Below are positions 7,795-9,937 of a DNA stretch of 9,937 bases, piece by piece (the first letter of the stretch is position 1; each line of letters opens with the position of its first letter). Under the pieces are notes generated by a model. It ran no database searches, was not told the origin of the DNA, and was given only the letters and a program-made list of their open reading frames with translations. This DNA is from CAYNWK01 sp964400875 (GTDB lineage: Bacteria > Chloroflexota > Anaerolineae > Anaerolineales > UBA4823): the NCBI GenBank assembly GCA_964400875.1, contig CAYNWK010000159.1:1-9937 (forward strand), given 5' to 3'. Made by a program: the position numbers and the translations under genes.

Positions 7795-8243
7795 ATGGAG
7801 ATCCAGTTTAAGAATGTATTTTTCCCGTCCAATGGAGGAACTACGCCCGGATACCTGGCCAGGCCATCCGACAACGAACGGCACCGTGGCCTCGTGATCA
7901 TCCAGGAATGGTGGGGATTGGTTCCTCACATCAAAGCAGTCGCCGACAGGTTCGCACACGAGGGTTTCATCACGTTAGCGCCGGATCTCTATCACGGGCA
8001 ACAAGCCGAGGAACCGGACGAGGCTCGGAAACTGGCCATGGAGTTGGATCGGGACCGCGCAGTCGATGAGATCGCGGCGGCAATGGCATACCTGCGCACG
8101 ATGGGGGCGGTCTCGCCGAAGAAAATCGGCGTGGTGGGCTGGTGCATGGGGGGATCACTGACGCTGGCGACGGCGGCGCAGGTAGAGGAGGTGGGGGCGG
8201 CGGTGGTCTTCTATGGACACCCCCGTGACCTGGAGATCGTCAA
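7795..8243 (+). CDS. Dienelactone hydrolase family protein, C-terminus lost in the assembly gap
   Basis: Alpha/beta-hydrolase of the dienelactone hydrolase (carboxymethylenebutenolidase-like) family, a soluble cytoplasmic ester or lactone hydrolase. The visible 149 codons cover the N-terminal half or more of a family usually about 230-250 residues long. Seen are the strand and oxyanion region VIIQEWWGL (34-42), where E38 corresponds to the family's conserved Glu that contacts the nucleophile; APDLYHG (62-68); and the nucleophile elbow GWCMGG (115-120) with C117 as catalytic cysteine. The Asp and His of the triad are expected beyond the gap. Classical members open dienelactones in chlorocatechol degradation, but most genomic members have unknown substrates and nothing nearby indicates aromatic catabolism, so no specific reaction is assigned. 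It is divergent from the transporter operon and convergent with the MetE-like gene. Any reading frame running through the N run is artificial. Confidence 0.92.
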
Positions 8244-8343
8244 NNNNNNNNNNNNNNNNNNNNNNNNNNNNNNNNNNNNNNNNNNNNNNNNNNNNNNNNN
8301 NNNNNNNNNNNNNNNNNNNNNNNNNNNNNNNNNNNNNNNNNNN
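8244..8343. other. Assembly gap: 100 N joining two contigs
   Basis: Exactly 100 undetermined bases, the usual placeholder for a scaffold gap of unknown size. It cuts the dienelactone hydrolase gene on the left and the MetE-like gene on the right. Neither has its C-terminus or stop, so the real missing sequence is probably several hundred bases. Confidence 0.97.
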
Positions 8344-9155
8344 ATCACGCCGATGCCTAATTTGGTGGTCTCCTTCAGGTCACAGAATACTTCGAGTTCG
8401 TCATAACCCCGCCGGGCGAACTCGAGCACCAGGTGATCCACCTGCAAGCGGTTGAGAAAATCGAGCAAATTCCGCCAGAATCCCTTTTGAATGCTCTGGC
8501 CGCCATAATTACCGAAGCATAAATGGAGCGCGCGCTCGCCCTGCACCGCGCTGAGCACGTGGTTGATCGATTCGTGTACCCAGCTGGAGTCTTCGGGATG
8601 ACCCGGCAGGTTGGCTTCGTCGATCTGGACGACGGCGGAGTCGATAGCGGCGACCTGCTGACGGAGGGCTTCCGCGATCGCCATGGTGAGGTCGGGTAAA
8701 TCCTGGTAATGATCGTCCACCAGGGTTTTCGCCAGCATGTAGGGGGAGGTGAGGGTGAATTTCAGCGGTTTTTCGGTCAAACCTTTAACAAACTGCCAGG
8801 CAGCGGGGAGGTTGAGGGTACCTTCTCCGACCGGACCGCGCACAACGCCGGCAGGTTGGGCGCGGAAGCCCATCCCGGATTTCGCCCGGAAATCTGCCAA
8901 CTCCTGGCGCGACAGGTTGGTGAACACATTTTCCAAAGGCGCAACGAAGTATTCGATCATCCCGTTCGTTTCCGGGTGGTTGGGGTCAAAGCGGGAGAGC
9001 TCGCCGTCGGAGACCACGTCGATGCCGGCCAGCTCCTGGGTTTTGATCACGACCAGGATCGCATCGCGCAAGTTTGGCCGGGAGGGGATTGCACCCAACC
9101 AGCTGGGGATCGGGTAGCTGCCGACGACGGTGGTCTTGATTTGAGGATCGCTCAT
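8344..9155 (-). CDS. MetE-like (cobalamin-independent methionine synthase C-terminal family) methyltransferase, 3' end lost in the gap
   Basis: Zinc-dependent methyltransferase TIM barrel related to the catalytic C-terminal half of MetE, which transfers a methyl group to homocysteine. The N-terminal start TTVVGSYPIP (8-17) is typical of stand-alone family members, so this is not a broken full-length MetE, which is about 750 residues. Other motifs are VVSDGELSR (47-55), QIDEANLPG (177-185), HLC (H211 and C213, the His-x-Cys zinc ligands), LEFARRG with E245 as likely third ligand, and LGIGV (266-270) leading into the gap. The last zinc cysteine would be in the missing part, estimated at 70-105 codons. 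ATG 9155 is supported by AGGAG five bases upstream. It lies 47 bases downstream of the isomerase-like gene on the same strand. The methyl donor and acceptor are not determined; stand-alone forms may use donors other than methyltetrahydrofolate. Confidence 0.9.
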
Positions 9156-9160
9156 CTTGG

Positions 9161-9165
9161 CTCCT
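9161..9165 (-). promoter_or_regulatory. Shine-Dalgarno AGGAG of the MetE-like gene
   Basis: Read on the minus strand, AGGAG lies five bases before ATG 9155, supporting that start. The 47-base spacer to the upstream stop shows no convincing promoter or terminator, consistent with co-transcription. Confidence 0.75.
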
Positions 9166-9202
9166 GTTTAGAAGGTTTGATTGAGTAGATTATCCGCATT
9201 TC

Positions 9203-9937
9203 TCAACAATGTTTGAGATAAGCGGCGACGATTTTGCTCAGAAATTTGTCTTGATCGAGCTGCCAATACCTTTGGGAGAAAATCTCGACCTCGATATAGC
9301 CGGAAAAGCCAGCAGCATCGACCCACTGGCGCAGTTCGACCAGCGGAATACAGCCTTCTCCCATCAAGCCGCGGTCCAGCAAGATGTCACCGGAGGGTTT
9401 GAGCCAGTCCGAGACGTGGAAGGCGAAGATGCGCTGCCCTACACCGGCCCGTTCGATCTCGGCCTGTAGGCGCGGATCCCACCACAGGTGGTAAACATCG
9501 AGGACCAGGCCCAGGTCGGGAGAATCAATGCGGTCGCACAGTTCATTGGCATCCTGGAGGGTGTTGAAGGCCGAGCGGTCATAGGCATACATCGGATGGA
9601 GCGGTTCAATGCCAAGCTTGACTCCGCTGGCGCTCGCGTAGGGGAGCAGGGCTTGTATGCCCTCTTTGATCTGCCCGCGAGAAACAGCCAACGATTGGGT
9701 TGGCAAGGCGCCCGGAACCAGGACGAGCATCGGCGCGCCTAACTCGGCGGCTGCATCGACGGCGCGCTTATTCTCATCGATGGCGGCAAGGCGCTGGCTG
9801 GGAGTCGATCCCGTGAAGAAACCGCCCCGGCAGAGGGAAACCACTTCGAGCCCGGAAGAATGAATTTGCTTGCGCAGACCGGGCAGCGATCGCCCTTCCA
9901 CCGATTCACGCCAGAGGGTTATCCCATTTATCCCTGC
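9203..9937 (-). CDS. Sugar phosphate isomerase/epimerase-like TIM-barrel protein (5' end beyond the window)
   Basis: Member of the xylose-isomerase-like TIM-barrel (IolE/Hyi/endonuclease IV-type) superfamily, usually metal-dependent enzymes acting on sugars or sugar derivatives. The frame is open from the window edge: 12 codons (beginning AGINGITLWRES) precede the GTG at 9901, so that GTG is not the true start and roughly 30 residues are missing. In the visible 244 residues the likely metal ligands are E111 in LGIEPLHP, D147 and nearby H150 in LDVYHLWWD, H174 in AFHVSDW, and E216 or E218 in IEVEIFS. These match the Glu-Asp-His-Glu pattern of the fold. SLCRGGFFTG (35-44) is a recognisable subfamily stretch. 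The gene ends with TGA at 9205-9203 and is followed after 47 bases by the MetE-like gene. The substrate is unknown; a catabolic sugar role is a guess from the family. Confidence 0.88.
   Translation of the reverse strand, partial: AGINGITLWRESVEGRSLPGLRKQIHSSGLEVVSLCRGGFFTGSTPSQRLAAIDENKRAVDAAAELGAPMLVLVPGALPTQSLAVSRGQIKEGIQALLPYASASGVKLGIEPLHPMYAYDRSAFNTLQDANELCDRIDSPDLGLVLDVYHLWWDPRLQAEIERAGVGQRIFAFHVSDWLKPSGDILLDRGLMGEGCIPLVELRQWVDAAGFSGYIEVEIFSQRYWQLDQDKFLSKIVAAYLKHC

Noticed and set aside
7795..8243. Assignment of the hydrolase to chlorocatechol degradation
   Set aside because: The catalytic Cys and Glu fit the family, but no neighbouring aromatic-degradation gene exists in the window and most family members have other or unknown substrates.
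8211..9155. A 314-residue minus-strand frame that reads through the 100 N into the hydrolase gene
   Set aside because: The portion left of the gap is antisense to the hydrolase and the frame through N is arbitrary. Only 8344-9155 is supported.
8709..9188. A 159-codon plus-strand open frame
   Set aside because: It is antisense to the MetE-like gene, whose motifs and Shine-Dalgarno are clear. The translation shows no family pattern.
1..9937. CRISPR array, tRNA/rRNA, insertion sequence or prophage genes
   Set aside because: No regularly spaced repeats, cloverleaf-like sequence, transposase or integrase motifs were seen. Nearly all sequence is accounted for by the six coding regions.

Overview
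The window reads as a stretch of a bacterial draft genome, probably a metagenome-assembled scaffold from a Chloroflexota (Anaerolineae-like) organism. That assignment is an inference. It rests on moderate-to-high GC, very large FtsX-family permeases in tandem with a double ATPase, and the style of the dienelactone hydrolase, MetE-like and TIM-barrel genes. No rRNA, tRNA or marker gene confirms it. A run of exactly 100 N (8244-8343) shows that two contigs were joined here.

Left block (1-7511, minus strand): a tightly packed ABC-transporter operon. Transcription order is permease A (1122 aa, 7511 to 4143), permease B (900 aa, 4143 to 1441, sharing one base in a TAATG junction), then an ATPase starting at 1438 that leaves the window at base 1 after 479 codons. 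The permeases are paralogues with the duplicated FtsX/MacB architecture and about ten membrane segments each. The ATPase is unusual: one unbroken frame holds two nucleotide-binding domains, joined by a linker that matches the AbrB/SpoVT/MazE swapped-hairpin pattern. Two unlike permeases plus two unlike fused ATPase domains suggest a heteromeric, LolCDE/MacB-type mechanical transporter. Its substrate cannot be read from the sequence.

Middle (7512-7794): a divergent intergenic region of 283 bases. It holds a plausible -10 element facing each way and, between them, a cluster of overlapping inverted repeats that can form mutually exclusive hairpins.

Right block: a dienelactone-hydrolase-family gene on the plus strand (from 7795, cut by the gap after 149 codons) faces a MetE-like methyltransferase gene on the minus strand (starts at 9155, cut by the gap after 270 codons). 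Upstream of the latter, 47 bases away on the same strand, is a sugar phosphate isomerase/epimerase-like TIM-barrel gene that runs off the right edge. The last two probably form an operon. Both genes at the gap lack their C-terminal parts, so the true gap is very likely longer than the 100-N placeholder.
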